A stretch of DNA of 64,000 nucleotides from Caulobacter endophyticus (GCF_029543245.1 NZ_JARQWV010000011.1:101534-165533); one strand, 5' to 3'; positions 1 to 10,355 are shown, counted from the stretch's first letter. Notes: generated by a model from the sequence alone, not told the origin. Numbers and translations: made by a program.

Positions 1-1371
1 CTGGGTGACGCCGACATCGAGCACCAGCTGATCGACCGAGCTGTAGCCAGCGCTGAACGACAGTTCGCCCGTCGGCTGTTCCTCGACCTTGACCCGCAGG
101 TTGGTGCGGTCCGGGGCGGTGCTGGGCACCTCCTCGATGGTCACGTCCTTGAAGAAGCCAAGGCGGCGCATGTTGTTGCGCGACCGGTCGACCAGGACGC
201 GGTTGTAGGCATCGCCCTCGGCCACTTCCATTTCGCGGCGCAGGACGTAGTCCAGCGTGGCGGTGTTGCCGACGATGTCGATGCGGTCGACGTAGACGCG
301 CGGGCCTTCACGCACCGAGAACACCACGTCGACCGTCTGGGTCTCGCGGTTGGGCACATAGCGCGGACGCACGTCCACGAAGGCGAAGCCCGCCGCGCCC
401 GCCGCGAAGGTCAGGGCGTCGGTGGCCTGCTCGATACGCTCGTCCTCGTAGATCTGGCCGGTCTTGATCGGCAGGATCTGGGCCAGCAGGTTGCCGTCCA
501 GCTTCTTCAGCTCGGTTTCGACGGTGACCTTGCCGAACTTGTACTTGGGGCCTTCGTCGATCGTGTAGGTGACCGCGAAGCCGTTCTTGTCGGTCGCCAG
601 CTCGGCCGTGGTGGCCACGACGCGGAAGTCGAAGAAGCCGCGGTTGCGGTAGTACTTGCGCAGCTGTTCGCGGTCGTACTCGATCCGGTCAGGGTCGTAG
701 TTGTCGTTGCTGGTCAGGAACTTGTACCAGTGCGACTCCTTGGTGACGATGACGTCGGAGAGTTCGTTGTCCGAGAACTCCTTGTTGCCCAGGAAGTTGA
801 CGCCCAGGACGCCGCTCTTGGGGCCTTCGTTGATTTCGAACACCAGGTCGACGCGCTTCTGCGGCAGCTCGACCACCTTCGGCGTCACGGTCGCCGAGAT
901 GCGGCCCGAACGGCGATAGAGTTCGATGATGCGCTGGACGTCGGCCTGCACCTTGGCGCGGGTGAAGATGCCGCGCGGACGGATCTGCACTTCGTCCTTC
1001 AGCTTGTCTTCCTTGAGGGCCGAGTTCCCTTCGAAGACCACCTGGTTGATGATCGGGTTCTCGACGACCTTGACCACCAGGTCGCCGCCGACCAGTTCGA
1101 TCGAGACGTCGGCGAACAGATCGGTGCGGCCGAGGGTCTTCAGCGCCAGGTCGAGGCGGGCCGGATCGACCGTCTCGCCGGGCTGGATCGGCAGATAAGA
1201 GAGCACGGTGCCCGCCTCGATCCGCTCGTTGCCCTGCACGACGATGCGCTGGACCACGCCCGAGGCCTGGGCCTGGGCGAACGCCGCCTGCGGCGCGATC
1301 AGGGCGGTGGAGCCGAAGAGAAGCGCAACGCCGGTGGCGAACGCGGCGCTATGGGCGCGAATTTTGCTCAT
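1..1371 (-). CDS. bamA: Outer membrane protein assembly factor BamA (3' end outside window)
   Basis: BamA is the Omp85 beta-barrel that inserts outer membrane proteins. The 457 codons present start with a Sec signal peptide whose likely cleavage is after AFA (about residue 32). POTRA repeats follow, the first beginning VVQRIVVQGNERIEAG. The frame stays open to base 1, where the barrel is just beginning (EEQPTGELSFSAGYSS). The C-terminal barrel is missing only because the window ends. An in-frame ATG four codons upstream (1383) is possible; 1371 gives the cleaner signal peptide. rseP lies 29 bases upstream on the same strand, the usual order in alphaproteobacteria. Confidence 0.95.
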   Translation of the reverse strand, partial: MSKIRAHSAAFATGVALLFGSTALIAPQAAFAQAQASGVVQRIVVQGNERIEAGTVLSYLPIQPGETVDPARLDLALKTLGRTDLFADVSIELVGGDLVVKVVENPIINQVVFEGNSALKEDKLKDEVQIRPRGIFTRAKVQADVQRIIELYRRSGRISATVTPKVVELPQKRVDLVFEINEGPKSGVLGVNFLGNKEFSDNELSDVIVTKESHWYKFLTSNDNYDPDRIEYDREQLRKYYRNRGFFDFRVVATTAELATDKNGFAVTYTIDEGPKYKFGKVTVETELKKLDGNLLAQILPIKTGQIYEDERIEQATDALTFAAGAAGFAFVDVRPRYVPNRETQTVDVVFSVREGPRVYVDRIDIVGNTATLDYVLRREMEVAEGDAYNRVLVDRSRNNMRRLGFFKDVTIEEVPSTAPDRTNLRVKVEEQPTGELSFSAGYSSVDQLVLDVGVTQ

Positions 1372-1400
1372 GGGACCAATCATGGACGGGCGGCGATCGT

Positions 1401-2597
1401 TCACGTGAACAGGCCGCCGATGAATTTGAACACGTCGTAGCGGTTGAGGTCGTTCCACGCCGCGAACAGCATGAAACAAAGGATCAAGGCAAGGCCGGCG
1501 CGGAAACCCGCGGCCTGGAAGTCGGCCCGCAGGGGACGCCGGAAGACGGCCTCGTAGGCGTAGAGCAGCAGGTGCCCGCCATCCAGCACCGGGATCGGCA
1601 GCAGGTTCATGAACCCGATGCTGACCGACAGGCTGGCGATCAGGATGGCCTGGCTGGCGACCGTGCGGATGATCATGGTCTTGACGTCGGGCGCGCCCTC
1701 GACGCTGGCCTGGGTCACCGCGCCGGCGGTCTTGCCGATGCCGATGATGCCGCTGATCTGGTCGGCCGGCAGTTGGCCGGTCACCAGGCGCCCGAGATAG
1801 AAGCCGATGGTCTTGAGCATGTCCCAGACCTGCACCGTGGCGCGGGGGACGGCCATCCAGATCGAGGAGCGCTCGAAATAGCCGCGGCCGGTCAGAGATA
1901 CGCCCAGGCGGCCCACCTTCACGCGGCCGGCGATCTCGTCCTTCTGCTCGACCAGCACCGGCGTGGCGGTCAGCTTCAGTTCCTGCTGGGCGCGCTGCAC
2001 GGTGAACTCGACCGGCAGCTTGGCGCGCAGGCTGACATAGGCCGAGACGTCGCGGTAGTTCTCGACGGCCTTGCCGTCCATCTTCACGATCACGTCTGCG
2101 GGCTGGAAGCCGGCGGCGGCGGCTGCGCTGCCCGGCTCCACGCCGTGAACGATGACCTGGGTCTTGAGGTCGCCGATGGCCACCTGCATCACCGCGAAGA
2201 CCAGGATGGCCAGGATGAAATTGGCGATCGGACCGGCGGCGGCGATGATCGCCCGCTGCCAGACCGGCTTGAAATGGAAGTACTGCTTGAGCGCGGCGGC
2301 GCCTTCGCGATCAGCGATCTCGCGCTTCATTTCGTCGAGATCGTTTTGGTCGGGCACGCTGGCGGCGTTCTCGTCGCCGGCGAAGCGCACGTAGCCGCCC
2401 AGCGGGATCGAGGCGATCCGCCACTCCACGCCGTGCTTGTCGCGCCAGGAAATCAGGGGCGAGCCAAAGCCGATGGAGAAGCGATCGATCGCCACCCCAC
2501 AGGCCCGCGCGGCCCAATAGTGTCCCAGCTCGTGCACCGTCACCACGACGGACAGCACGATGACCATGGACACGATCGCGATCAGAAGACCGATCAT
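1401..2597 (-). CDS. rseP: RIP metalloprotease RseP / MmpA (site-2 protease)
   Basis: This 398-residue intramembrane zinc protease cleaves membrane-anchored regulators. The zinc-binding HELGH motif lies in the first membrane helix (H22, E23, H26), a PDZ domain occupies roughly residues 125-220, and the second active-site motif NLLPIPVLDGG carries the metal-ligand Asp near 339. Hydrophobic segments at both ends fit a four-helix S2P fold. In Caulobacter the orthologue is MmpA, known to cut the polarity factor PodJ; that role is assigned here by homology. The gene sits between dxr and bamA. Confidence 0.95.
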   Translation of the reverse strand: MIGLLIAIVSMVIVLSVVVTVHELGHYWAARACGVAIDRFSIGFGSPLISWRDKHGVEWRIASIPLGGYVRFAGDENAASVPDQNDLDEMKREIADREGAAALKQYFHFKPVWQRAIIAAAGPIANFILAILVFAVMQVAIGDLKTQVIVHGVEPGSAAAAAGFQPADVIVKMDGKAVENYRDVSAYVSLRAKLPVEFTVQRAQQELKLTATPVLVEQKDEIAGRVKVGRLGVSLTGRGYFERSSIWMAVPRATVQVWDMLKTIGFYLGRLVTGQLPADQISGIIGIGKTAGAVTQASVEGAPDVKTMIIRTVASQAILIASLSVSIGFMNLLPIPVLDGGHLLLYAYEAVFRRPLRADFQAAGFRAGLALILCFMLFAAWNDLNRYDVFKFIGGLFT

Positions 2598-2628
2598 CGG
2601 CTTGGAATCAGAGCTCCCCGGTCACTTC

Positions 2629-3819
2629 CTAATGCCGCTTTTGAGCGACAACCTCGGCCGCAATACGGCGAGCGGAACCGTCGATCATGACGGCTGTATC
2701 AAGAACGTCACCTGCCGTTACGGCGAGGTCCCCTACCCCGTTCATGCGTTCCAGCGTCCCCTCAACCGACGCGGCAATATCGAGAAAGCCGATCTGCCGG
2801 TCAAGGAAAGCCGCGACGGCGATTTCATTCGCCGCGTTCATGGCGGTCGGCGCCCCGCAGCCGAGACGCAACGCCTCGCGCGCGACGCCCAGCAGCGGGA
2901 AGCGCGAAAGGTCCGGATCCTCGAAGGTCAGCTGGCCGTAGGCGCCCAGATCCAGGGGCTTGGCCGGCCATGCCAGGCGCTCGGGCCAGGAGTAGGCATA
3001 GGAGATCGGGCTGCGCATGTCGGGCGGCCCCAGCTGCGCCAGGGTCGAGCCGTCGGTGTACTCCACCAGGCTGTGAATCACCGACTGCGGGTGAATGACG
3101 ACGCCGATGCGCTCCTCGGGCGTGTCGAACAGGTAGGAGGCCTCGATCATCTCGAGCCCCTTGTTCATCATCGTCGCGGAATCGACCGAGATCTTGGCGC
3201 CCATCGACCAGTTGGGATGGGCGATCGCCTGCTCGGGCGTGGCGGCGGCCATCTGCTCGCGGGTCCAGGTGCGGAACGGGCCGCCCGAAGCGGTCAGGAT
3301 CAGGCGCGCTACGCGGTCCAGGCAGGCCGGCTGCAGCACCTGGAAGATGGCCGAATGCTCGGAATCGACGGGAATCACCGTGCCGCCGGCCTCGTGGGAG
3401 ATCCGCAGCAGCTCGGGCCCGGCGCAGACCAGGCTTTCCTTGTTGGCCAGGGCCACCACGGCGCCGGTGCGGGCGGCCGCCAGGGTGGGCGCAAGGCCCG
3501 CCGCGCCGACGATCGCCGACATCACCCAGTCCGCGCCCATGGCCGCGGCCTGCGCAACGGCCGCCGAACCGGCGGCGGCCTCGACGCCTGACCCGGCCAG
3601 GCGCTCGCGCAGCTCGCCCAGCAGGGCCTCGTCCTCGATCACCGCCACCTTCGGACGCCAGCGCAGCGCCTGCTGCGCCAGTCGCTCGACATTGCGGCCG
3701 GCCGCCAGGGCCAGGATATCGACCGGAACCTTGGACTGCTCGAAGAGATCGAGGGTGGAAACGCCGATGGAGCCGGTCGAGCCGAGCACCACCACCTTAC
3801 GAACGGTCAAGGCAGCCAT
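2629..3819 (-). CDS. dxr: 1-deoxy-D-xylulose 5-phosphate reductoisomerase
   Basis: Dxr catalyses the committed NADPH-dependent step of the MEP isoprenoid pathway. The frame is open much further upstream, but the family N-terminus ([20 protein letters not shown]) begins at the ATG at 3819, giving 396 residues, normal for Dxr. The NADPH-binding GSTGSIG is near residues 13-19; the substrate/metal segment includes [12 protein letters not shown] and [10 protein letters not shown]. The start overlaps the end of cdsA by 13 bases, implying translational coupling. Its isoprenoid product feeds uppS two genes upstream. Confidence 0.95.
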   Translation of the reverse strand: MAALTVRKVVVLGSTGSIGVSTLDLFEQSKVPVDILALAAGRNVERLAQQALRWRPKVAVIEDEALLGELRERLAGSGVEAAAGSAAVAQAAAMGADWVMSAIVGAAGLAPTLAAARTGAVVALANKESLVCAGPELLRISHEAGGTVIPVDSEHSAIFQVLQPACLDRVARLILTASGGPFRTWTREQMAAATPEQAIAHPNWSMGAKISVDSATMMNKGLEMIEASYLFDTPEERIGVVIHPQSVIHSLVEYTDGSTLAQLGPPDMRSPISYAYSWPERLAWPAKPLDLGAYGQLTFEDPDLSRFPLLGVAREALRLGCGAPTAMNAANEIAVAAFLDRQIGFLDIAASVEGTLERMNGVGDLAVTAGDVLDTAVMIDGSARRIAAEVVAQKRH

Positions 3820-4655
3820 CCCCACTGGTCGAACAGGCGCACCGCGGCGATGACGATGGCGGCGAACATCAGGCCGTCGACCCGGTCGAGCAGCCCGCCG
3901 TGGCCGGGGATCAGGTCGCCCGAGTCCTTCACGCCGAAGCGGCGCTTGAGCATCGATTCCCAAAGGTCGCCGGTCATGGTGGCCAGCCCGCCCAGGAAGC
4001 CGATGACGGCGGCCACCGGCCAGGTCAGGTCCATGTCGGGCAGGCGCGGCAGGGCCTGGGCCAGCAGGTCGACGCCGACCGCCGCCAGAGCCGCGGCCAG
4101 CAGGCCGCCGAAGAAACCCGACCAGGTCTTGTTGGGCGAGAACCGGGGCCACAGCTTGGGCCCCTTCAGGATGCTGCCCGTGACATAGGCGAAGATGTCG
4201 GCGAACCAGGTCACCGCGAACAGCAGCAGGGTCCAGGACAGGCCGGCCGGGCTGAGCCGCAGCCACAGCAGGGTGATGCAGGCCGGCGCGATGTAGATCA
4301 CGCCATAGGCCGCGTCGGCCCGGCGCTCGACCGCGCCGCGCGCCAGCAGGGCGGCTGCGGCGGCGCCGGCGGCGGCCAGCGGCCAAGTCAGGATGTAGTG
4401 GCCGCGGAACGCCGCGACGAGCGAGATCAGCACCGCCACGCCCACGGCGATGGCGACGCCGACCGGGGCCTTGGGGGCGCTCATCATGCCCCACTCCCGC
4501 GCCAGCAGCGCGGTGCAGACGGCCAACAGAAGCAGGAACCACACCTGGCCGAACCAGACGGCGGCCACGACCGTGGGTACGAGCACCGTGGCCGAAACCA
4601 CGCGCGTACCCAGATTGCCCCAGTTGAAGCGCTTAGCCGGCGACGGCGACGTCAT
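3807..4655 (-). CDS. cdsA: Phosphatidate cytidylyltransferase
   Basis: CdsA makes CDP-diacylglycerol from phosphatidate and CTP in the inner membrane. The protein is about 282 residues with many hydrophobic segments; the C-terminal family signature is seen as [26 protein letters not shown] followed by [12 protein letters not shown], whose acidic residues bind metal. I chose the ATG at 4655 because a GGAGG lies 11 bases upstream; in-frame ATGs at 4673 and 4685 would lengthen the overlap with uppS. The gene overlaps both neighbours. Confidence 0.93.
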   Translation of the reverse strand: MTSPSPAKRFNWGNLGTRVVSATVLVPTVVAAVWFGQVWFLLLLAVCTALLAREWGMMSAPKAPVGVAIAVGVAVLISLVAAFRGHYILTWPLAAAGAAAAALLARGAVERRADAAYGVIYIAPACITLLWLRLSPAGLSWTLLLFAVTWFADIFAYVTGSILKGPKLWPRFSPNKTWSGFFGGLLAAALAAVGVDLLAQALPRLPDMDLTWPVAAVIGFLGGLATMTGDLWESMLKRRFGVKDSGDLIPGHGGLLDRVDGLMFAAIVIAAVRLFDQWGWLP

Positions 4656-5409
4656 CGGCCGCAATGCCTCCATAGCGCCGGTCACGGCTACGATATTCCG
4701 CGACGGCGGCGGCGAGGTGCTCGGGCCCGTAATCGGGCCACAGCACGTCCTGGAACACCAGTTCCGCGTAGGCGCATTCCCACAGCAGGAAATTCGAGAT
4801 CCGATGCTCGCCGCTGGTGCGCACGATAAGGTCCGGAGCCGGCGCCGCCGAGGTCGACAGGAACGAGCCGAACATCGCCTCGTTCAGGTCAGCCGCCCTC
4901 GCCTCCCCCCGCTCCACCTGCTCGGCGAACCGGCGCGCGGCGTCGGCGATATCGGCCTGGCCGCCATAGTTGAACGCCACCTGCAGCAGGAAGCTGTCGT
5001 TGTGGGCGGTGCGGCGCTCGGCCCGCTCGATCACTTCCAGCACGTCGGGCGACAGGCCCGTGCGGCGACCGATGATCCGCACACGGACGCCTTCACGGCT
5101 GAGCCGCTCAAGGTCCGATTCGACATAGGCCTTGAGCAGGCCCATCAGTTCGGAGACTTCCTGGGCCGGACGGCGCCAGTTCTCGGTCGAGAAGCCGAAC
5201 ACTGTCAGCACGCCTACGCCGGCCGAGGGCGCGCCCTCGACCGTGCGCTTGAGCGCATTGACGCCGGCCCGGTGACCCAGCGCGCGCGGCATGCCGCGGC
5301 GCTTGGCCCACCGGCCGTTGCCGTCCATGATGATGGCCGCATGCAGTCCCGCGCCGGCCTCGCCCCCGGGGCGCGCGGTCTTGGTCTGCAGGCCGGTCTT
5401 CGGCGACAT
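4633..5409 (-). CDS. uppS: Undecaprenyl diphosphate synthase (cis-prenyltransferase)
   Basis: UppS condenses isopentenyl diphosphate onto farnesyl diphosphate to form the C55 lipid carrier for peptidoglycan and O-antigen. The signature HAAIIMDGNGRWAKRRG is at residues 23-39 with catalytic Asp near 29, followed by GHRAG and, towards the C-terminus, the substrate-binding DLIVRTSGEHRISNFLLW. Length 258 is typical with a short N-terminal extension. frr is 65 bases upstream and cdsA overlaps its end. Confidence 0.95.
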   Translation of the reverse strand: MSPKTGLQTKTARPGGEAGAGLHAAIIMDGNGRWAKRRGMPRALGHRAGVNALKRTVEGAPSAGVGVLTVFGFSTENWRRPAQEVSELMGLLKAYVESDLERLSREGVRVRIIGRRTGLSPDVLEVIERAERRTAHNDSFLLQVAFNYGGQADIADAARRFAEQVERGEARAADLNEAMFGSFLSTSAAPAPDLIVRTSGEHRISNFLLWECAYAELVFQDVLWPDYGPEHLAAAVAEYRSRDRRYGGIAADDVAVAG

Positions 5410-5474
5410 GCGCTCTTAGCCTTCCCTTCTCATCCCCCAGGAGCCCGCTGATCGGGTCTGACCAGAGAGGACGG

Positions 5475-6041
5475 TCAGACCTGCATGATCTCTTGTTCCT
5501 TGGTTTTCAAGGCCTCGTCGATGCGCTTGATGGCTTCGTCGGTCAGCTTCTGGACCTCGGCCTCCATCTTCTTGCGCTCGTCCTCGTTGACCGCGTTGTC
5601 CTTCTCGGCCTTCTTCAGGTCGTCGTTGGCGTCGCGACGAATGTTGCGCACGGCGATCTTCTGCTGCTCGGCGTACTTGCCGGCGATCTTCGAGAGGTCC
5701 TTGCGGCGCTCCTCGGTCAGCGGCGGGATCGGGATACGCAGGTTCTGGCCCTCGACCACCGGGTTCAGGCCCAGGCCCGAAGCGCGGATGGCCTTCTCGA
5801 CCGAGACCACGACGCCGCGGTCCCAGACGCTGACGCTGATCTGGCGGGGCTCAGGGACACTGATCGAGGCCACCGCGTTCAGCGGCGTGGTCGACCCGTA
5901 GGCCTCGACCATCACCTGGTCGAGCAGGCTGGCCGAGGCGCGGCCGGTGCGCAGGGAGCCGAACTCGTCCTTCAGGGCGAGCACGGCCTTGTCCATGCGG
6001 TCTTTGTAGCGGGAAAGGACGGGCTTTTCGGCGGCGGCCAT
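5475..6041 (-). CDS. frr: Ribosome recycling factor
   Basis: RRF splits post-termination ribosomes together with EF-G. The 188-residue protein shows the family pattern: an N-terminal helix ([21 protein letters not shown]), the small beta domain with the [15 protein letters not shown] segment, then two long charged helices from the [16 protein letters not shown] region to the C-terminus. It lies 27 bases downstream of pyrH, forming the conserved tsf-pyrH-frr-uppS-cdsA-dxr order. Confidence 0.96.
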   Translation of the reverse strand: MAAAEKPVLSRYKDRMDKAVLALKDEFGSLRTGRASASLLDQVMVEAYGSTTPLNAVASISVPEPRQISVSVWDRGVVVSVEKAIRASGLGLNPVVEGQNLRIPIPPLTEERRKDLSKIAGKYAEQQKIAVRNIRRDANDDLKKAEKDNAVNEDERKKMEAEVQKLTDEAIKRIDEALKTKEQEIMQV

Positions 6042-6068
6042 GGCGTGGGCTCTCTTCGCTTTATGAAA

Positions 6069-6800
6069 TCAGGCGTTCGCGACGACGGTGTGCGTGCCTT
6101 CGCCACGCAGCACGCTGAGCAGGTTGCCCCGCCCCTTGATCGAGAACACCACGATCGGGATGTTGCTGTCGCGCATCAGGGCGACTGCCGAGGCGTCCAT
6201 GACGCGCAGGTCCTTGGCCAGCACGTCCATGTAGCTCAGGCGGTCGTAGCGCTGGGCGTTCGGATCCTTCTTGGGATCGGCGGTGTAGACCCCGTCGACG
6301 CTGGTGCCCTTGAACAGGGCGTCGCACTGCATTTCGGCGGCGCGCAGGGCGGCGGCGGTGTCGGTGGTGAAGAACGGGTTGCCGGTGCCGGCGGCGAAGA
6401 TCACCACGCGGCCCTTCTCAAGGTGGCGCTGGGCGCGGCGGCGGATATAGGGTTCGCAGACCGTGGCCATCGGAATGGCTGACTGCACGCGGGTCTCGAC
6501 GCCGATGCGCTCGAGGGCGTCCTGCATGGCCAGGGCGTTCATGACCGTGGCCAGCATGCCCATGTAGTCGGCGCTGGAGCGCTCCATGCCCTTGGCCGCG
6601 CCGGCCATGCCGCGGAAGATGTTGCCGCCGCCGATCACCAGGCACAGCTCGACGCCCGACTTGACGATCTCGGCGATGTCCTGGGCGACGGATTGGACGG
6701 TGTTGGTGTCGATCCCGTAGGGCGTGTCGCCCATCAGCACTTCACCCGAAACCTTCAGCAGAAGACGACGGTACGGCTTGGCGGGGATGGGATCGGACAT
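6069..6800 (-). CDS. pyrH: UMP kinase
   Basis: PyrH phosphorylates UMP to UDP in pyrimidine nucleotide synthesis. The amino-acid-kinase fold is recognised from [17 protein letters not shown] at the N-terminus, the [10 protein letters not shown] nucleotide loop, and [15 protein letters not shown]. The ATG at 6800 is preceded by AGGAAGAG; the frame extends 12 codons further upstream to 6836 but that extension is not family-like. The predicted length of 243 matches the family. A strong terminator separates it from tsf, so pyrH probably has its own promoter. Confidence 0.96.
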   Translation of the reverse strand: MSDPIPAKPYRRLLLKVSGEVLMGDTPYGIDTNTVQSVAQDIAEIVKSGVELCLVIGGGNIFRGMAGAAKGMERSSADYMGMLATVMNALAMQDALERIGVETRVQSAIPMATVCEPYIRRRAQRHLEKGRVVIFAAGTGNPFFTTDTAAALRAAEMQCDALFKGTSVDGVYTADPKKDPNAQRYDRLSYMDVLAKDLRVMDASAVALMRDSNIPIVVFSIKGRGNLLSVLRGEGTHTVVANA

Positions 6801-6899
6801 GGACCGGGCTCTTCCTGAGTCGTCGGCACGCACCATAGAGCGCGTTACACAAAAGTGGGATCGGTTTTGCGCCGGACCGGCGTGTCGCCGTTCAAGCGC

Positions 6900-6937
6900 A
6901 AAAAAAGGGCGCGGCGCGCGTCAAACGCGCCGCGCCC
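6900..6937 (-). terminator. Rho-independent terminator of rpsB-tsf
   Basis: A perfect 12-bp GC stem (6907-6918 with 6926-6937) and a 7-base loop is followed, reading on the minus strand, by seven T residues (6900-6906). It lies 63 bases beyond the tsf stop. On the plus strand the stem has no T run, so it acts on minus-strand transcripts. Confidence 0.9.
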
Positions 6938-7000
6938 TTGCTTTGTCGACCATGGAGGCGACGGACCCAGGCCCGCCGCCCTCACTGTCTTAGCTGGCCT

Positions 7001-7942
7001 TTAGGCCTGGCCGGTCATCGAGGCGACTTCGGCGGCGAAGTCGTCCTGCTTCTTTTCCACGCCTTCGCCCAGGGCGAGACGGGTGAAGCCCTTCACGACG
7101 ATCGGCGCGCCGAGGGTCTTGCCGGCTTCGGCGACCAGCTGCTCGACGGTCTGGTCCGGGTTCATGACGAAGGCTTGCTTCAGCAGCACGACTTCTTCCA
7201 GGAACTTGCGGATGCGGCCTTCGATCATCTTCTCGATGACCGACGCCGGCTTGCCCGACTCCAGAGCCTGCTCGGTGAACACGGCCTTTTCACGCTCGAT
7301 GGCGGCCGGGTCCAGATCTTCCGGCGACAGCGACAGCGGGGCGGTCGCGGCCACGTGCATGGCGATCTTGCGGCCCAGCTCGCGCAGGGCGGCCTTGTCG
7401 CCGGCGGTCGACTCGAGGGCGACCAGCACGCCGATGCGGCCGAGGTCCGGCGCGGTGGCGTTGTGGACGTACGAGGCCACGACGCCGTTCTCGACGGTGT
7501 GCTTGGCGGCGCGACGGACCATCATGTTCTCGCCGATCGTGGCGATCAGGTTGGTCAGATGGTCCTGAACGGTCTCGCCGCCGGCCAGCTTGGCGCTGGT
7601 GATGGCGTCGATCGAACCGTCGGTGCCCAGGGCGGCGCCGGCGATCTGACGGGCGGCGACCTGGAACAGGTCGTTGCGCGACACGAAGTCGGTTTCGGCG
7701 TTCACTTCGACGGCGGTGGCGGTTTCACCCGCGCCGCTTTCCGACACGGCGATGGCCACCAGGCCTTCGGCGGCGGCGCGATCGGCCTTCTTGGCGGCCT
7801 TGGACAGGCCCTTGGCGCGCAGCCAGTCGATGGAGGCCTCGATGTCGCCGTTGTTCTCGGCCAGGGCCTTCTTGCAGTCCATCATGCCGACGCCGGACTT
7901 CTCGCGCAGTTCCTTGACCAGCGCAGCCGTGATCTCAGCCAT
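7001..7942 (-). CDS. tsf: Elongation factor Ts
   Basis: EF-Ts exchanges GDP for GTP on EF-Tu. The N-terminal UBA-like region ([24 protein letters not shown], residues 4-27) and the core with [10 protein letters not shown] near 85 are diagnostic. The length of 313 is typical. It follows rpsB after a 108-base spacer holding two hairpins and is ended by the terminator at 6900-6937. Confidence 0.97.
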   Translation of the reverse strand: MAEITAALVKELREKSGVGMMDCKKALAENNGDIEASIDWLRAKGLSKAAKKADRAAAEGLVAIAVSESGAGETATAVEVNAETDFVSRNDLFQVAARQIAGAALGTDGSIDAITSAKLAGGETVQDHLTNLIATIGENMMVRRAAKHTVENGVVASYVHNATAPDLGRIGVLVALESTAGDKAALRELGRKIAMHVAATAPLSLSPEDLDPAAIEREKAVFTEQALESGKPASVIEKMIEGRIRKFLEEVVLLKQAFVMNPDQTVEQLVAEAGKTLGAPIVVKGFTRLALGEGVEKKQDDFAAEVASMTGQA

Positions 7943-7968
7943 GGAAAATCTCCAGATTCAAACGTTTA

Positions 7969-8042
7969 GCGACCGGGCTTGATAGCCCGGTCGCGTGTCG
8001 GTAGCGCGACGGCCGCCGTTCTCCCGAGGAGACCGGCGGCCG
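7969..8042 (-). other. Two hairpins in the rpsB-tsf intercistronic spacer
   Basis: Between the rpsB stop and the tsf start there is a perfect 10-bp stem (7969-7978 with 7985-7994, 6-base loop) and a 9-bp stem (8010-8018 with 8034-8042). Neither is followed by a T run on the minus strand, so they are not classical terminators. They could pause polymerase, protect mRNA or be a processing site. Confidence 0.55.
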
Positions 8043-8050
8043 AAGAAAAA

Positions 8051-8869
8051 TCAGCCGGCGGCCGATTCGTCGGCGGCGGGAGCAGCGGCTTCTTCAGCAG
8101 CGGCTTCCGGAGCCAGTTCGCGGGCCAGGGCCGGCTCGACCGGGTTGGCCGAAGCGCCCAGGTCGACGCCCGAAGCGGCTTGGCCGGCGGCCAGGCCGTC
8201 GAGGACGGCGTCGGCGATCAGGTCGCAGTACAGCTGCAGGGCGCGGGCGGCGTCGTCGTTACCCGGGATCGGGTACGTGATGCCGTCCGGATCGCAGTTG
8301 GTGTCGAGGATGGCGACGACCGGGATGTTCAGCTTGCGGGCTTCGAGGATCGCGATCGCTTCCTTGTTGGTGTCGATCACGAACATGATGTCGGGGATGC
8401 CGCCCATGTCCTTGATACCGCCCAGCGACAGTTCCAGCTTGTCGCGCTCGCGGGTCAGCTGCAGCAGTTCCTTCTTGGAACGGCCCAGGCCTTCGCCCGA
8501 CAGGACGGTTTCCAGTTCGCGCAGGCGAGCGATCGAGCCCGAGACGGTGCGCCAGTTGGTCAGGGTGCCGCCGAGCCAGCGGTGGTTGACGTAGTACTGG
8601 GCGCAGCGCTTGGCGGCCGTGGCGACCGGATCCGAAGCCTGGCGCTTGGTGCCGACGAACAGCACGCGGCCGCCGGCGGCGGCGACTTCACGGACCTTCA
8701 CCAGCGCTTGGTGCAGCAGCGGGATGGTCTGCGACAGGTCGATGATGTGGATGTTCGAGCGCGAACCGAAGATGTAGCGGTCCATCTTCGGGTTCCAGCG
8801 GTGCGTCTGGTGGCCGAAGTGGGCGCCGGCTTCGAGGAGCTGACGCATGGAGAATTCGGGAAGAGCCAT
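8051..8869 (-). CDS. rpsB: 30S ribosomal protein S2
   Basis: S2 is a late-assembling small-subunit protein. The family start [20 protein letters not shown] fixes the ATG at 8869; the frame is open upstream but has no family similarity. Further hallmarks are the [15 protein letters not shown] segment, [10 protein letters not shown] and [12 protein letters not shown]. It is 272 residues long, with an Ala/Glu-rich acidic tail of about 40 residues beyond the conserved core, as often seen in alphaproteobacteria. It is first in the rpsB-tsf operon. Confidence 0.97.
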   Translation of the reverse strand: MALPEFSMRQLLEAGAHFGHQTHRWNPKMDRYIFGSRSNIHIIDLSQTIPLLHQALVKVREVAAAGGRVLFVGTKRQASDPVATAAKRCAQYYVNHRWLGGTLTNWRTVSGSIARLRELETVLSGEGLGRSKKELLQLTRERDKLELSLGGIKDMGGIPDIMFVIDTNKEAIAILEARKLNIPVVAILDTNCDPDGITYPIPGNDDAARALQLYCDLIADAVLDGLAAGQAASGVDLGASANPVEPALARELAPEAAAEEAAAPAADESAAG

Positions 8870-9001
8870 CGGGCCTTTATCCTTTTTCCGGTTGAACCTC
8901 CGTGGACACCCCCGCTCCAGACCATTCTGGAGGCGGGACCGGAACGGCGACGACGGGATGTCTCCCCGACGCTGCCGAACGTCCACGTGTGGAATGGCGC
9001 G

Positions 9002-9030
9002 CAGATAGTCGTGAAACGTCGGGAATGCAA
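9002..9030 (-). promoter_or_regulatory. Probable rpsB promoter
   Basis: On the minus strand TTGCAT (9025-9030) and TATCTG (9002-9007) are separated by exactly 17 bases, about 130 bases upstream of rpsB. The leader contains an imperfect hairpin near 8908-8939, which could take part in S2 autoregulation. This is a pattern match only. Confidence 0.5.
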
Positions 9031-9209
9031 GCCTTTCCCGACGGACGCCGGCCGGAAGGGGCTTTCTTTCCGGACATCCGCCGCTGCACGCATGGCTTCG
9101 CCGTCGGCGGCGTCGCAACAGACCTCCTGGCCATCCGCGCCGGCACGAGATTGCCCGCCGCGGGCCAAGAAGGTTGAATATGCTCGGCGCCGCACGCAGT
9201 TCGCGAACC

Positions 9210-9861
9210 GTGAGCCGAATGCCGATGCCCGGCCTTTCCCGCCTTTCGGACGCCGGGCGCAAGGCCCTGCTGCTCCTGGCGCGGAGCCATCGCGCTTGGG
9301 GTCAGCGAAGGCGCGGTCGTTGAACGCCTGCGCGAGGCCCGTCGCAAGACCGGCCTTGGCAGCACGCCAGCTGGCGCGGCTCGTGGCCGTCGCTGCGCCC
9401 CGGACAACGCCACGAGAAACCTGGGACGAGAAAATCGGGGTGGCCCCGCCCAGGGCGCTCCGCCAAGACCCTGCGCTGGGCCGTTCACGACGGGCCGCCT
9501 GGCCCCTCATCGCCGGAGCTTCCATGATCACCGCCCTGGCCGTCGCAATCGGCGCCTTCGCCGCCCTGGCCGTCGCCGAACACGCCGCACCCAAGTCGCC
9601 CACGCCGCCGCGCGTTGTCGCCGCCTCCCCTGCGGTCGGCGCCGTGGTCCCCGCCGGCTGGTCTTTCGTAACCCGGAACCCGGCCACCTTCCCGGCCTGC
9701 GACGCCAGGCCGCCACGGACCGGCGCAGGTTCCCCCTGGCCTGCACCGTCCAGGCCGGGCGCAGTTAAGAGGTCGGGTTCAACGACGCCCGCTTCCGAAC
9801 GTTCGCCTCGGAGGCCGGCGTGCCCGCGGTTCCGGCCGTGGCCGGGTTCACCGCCCGCTGA
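9210..9861 (+). pseudogene. Decayed LuxR-type HTH / Ig-like membrane regulator
   Basis: No single frame is intact, but three frames join into one recognisable protein. Frame one reads [14 protein letters not shown] (the start of a LuxR/sigma-4-like helix-turn-helix). From about 9286 another frame gives [20 protein letters not shown]. From about 9368 a third gives QLARLVAVAAPRTTPRETWD, the family-like DEKIGVA and a membrane helix (ITALAVAIGAFAALAVA), then PRVVAASPAVGAVVPAG, typical of a bacterial Ig-like domain start. A further frame carries the domain end (FNDARFRTFASEAGVP ... FTAR, stop at 9859), interrupted by TAA where TAC (Tyr) is expected. At least three indels and one nonsense change. 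Domain assignment is from memory of related proteins. Confidence 0.7.
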
Positions 9862-10355
9862 TCCCTGGAGAACGTGACGGCCAGGCCTGCGGGGCGCAGA
9901 CAGCGCCCGCCATGCAGGCGCCGCGTCTGCTCATGAACGCGCCGAACACCTCACGCCCGGGGCAAGGCAGCTCTCGGGCTGACGCGCGCCGGCTCCGGGC
10001 CGGGCGCCGAGCTGAGCGACCGCCCTCCTCCTCCCCGGAACGCCCTCATGCCCATCCGAACCGTCGTTCCCCGACCGAAAGCGCGCGCTGTGGCGGGCCT
10101 GAAGCCAGTCCAGCGCGGACGCAACAGGTCCAGAGGGACCAAGGAACCTGCTCGCCGCCCCCATGCCGATCGATAGGCAACGATCCCCGCGCCCCTGGCT
10201 GAGCGTGCCCATGAAAGCTGGATCCAAGCTGAGCCCCAAGAGAAAGGCGCGGGTCGAACGCCCCACGCCCTCCACCTGTCCCCGCCCTCGCACGCAGGAA
10301 CGAATCCGGAAGCGATCGTCGGGTGACTGCCGGCCCGCGCGCCCGAGGGTCTTTG
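9862..10355. other. Gene-free stretch, no recognisable content
   Basis: About 490 GC-rich bases with no open frame that resembles a known family on either strand and no clear hairpin terminator. Given the pseudogene directly upstream, this may be further decayed coding DNA, but I cannot identify it. Confidence 0.4.

Noticed and set aside
3820..4542. Upstream extension of the dxr frame
   Set aside because: It overlaps cdsA completely and the Dxr fold starts at the ATG at 3819.
7979..9877. Long open frame on the plus strand, about 630 codons
   Set aside because: Its first half is antisense to rpsB and only its last part carries the pseudogene phrases. High GC makes such antisense frames common.
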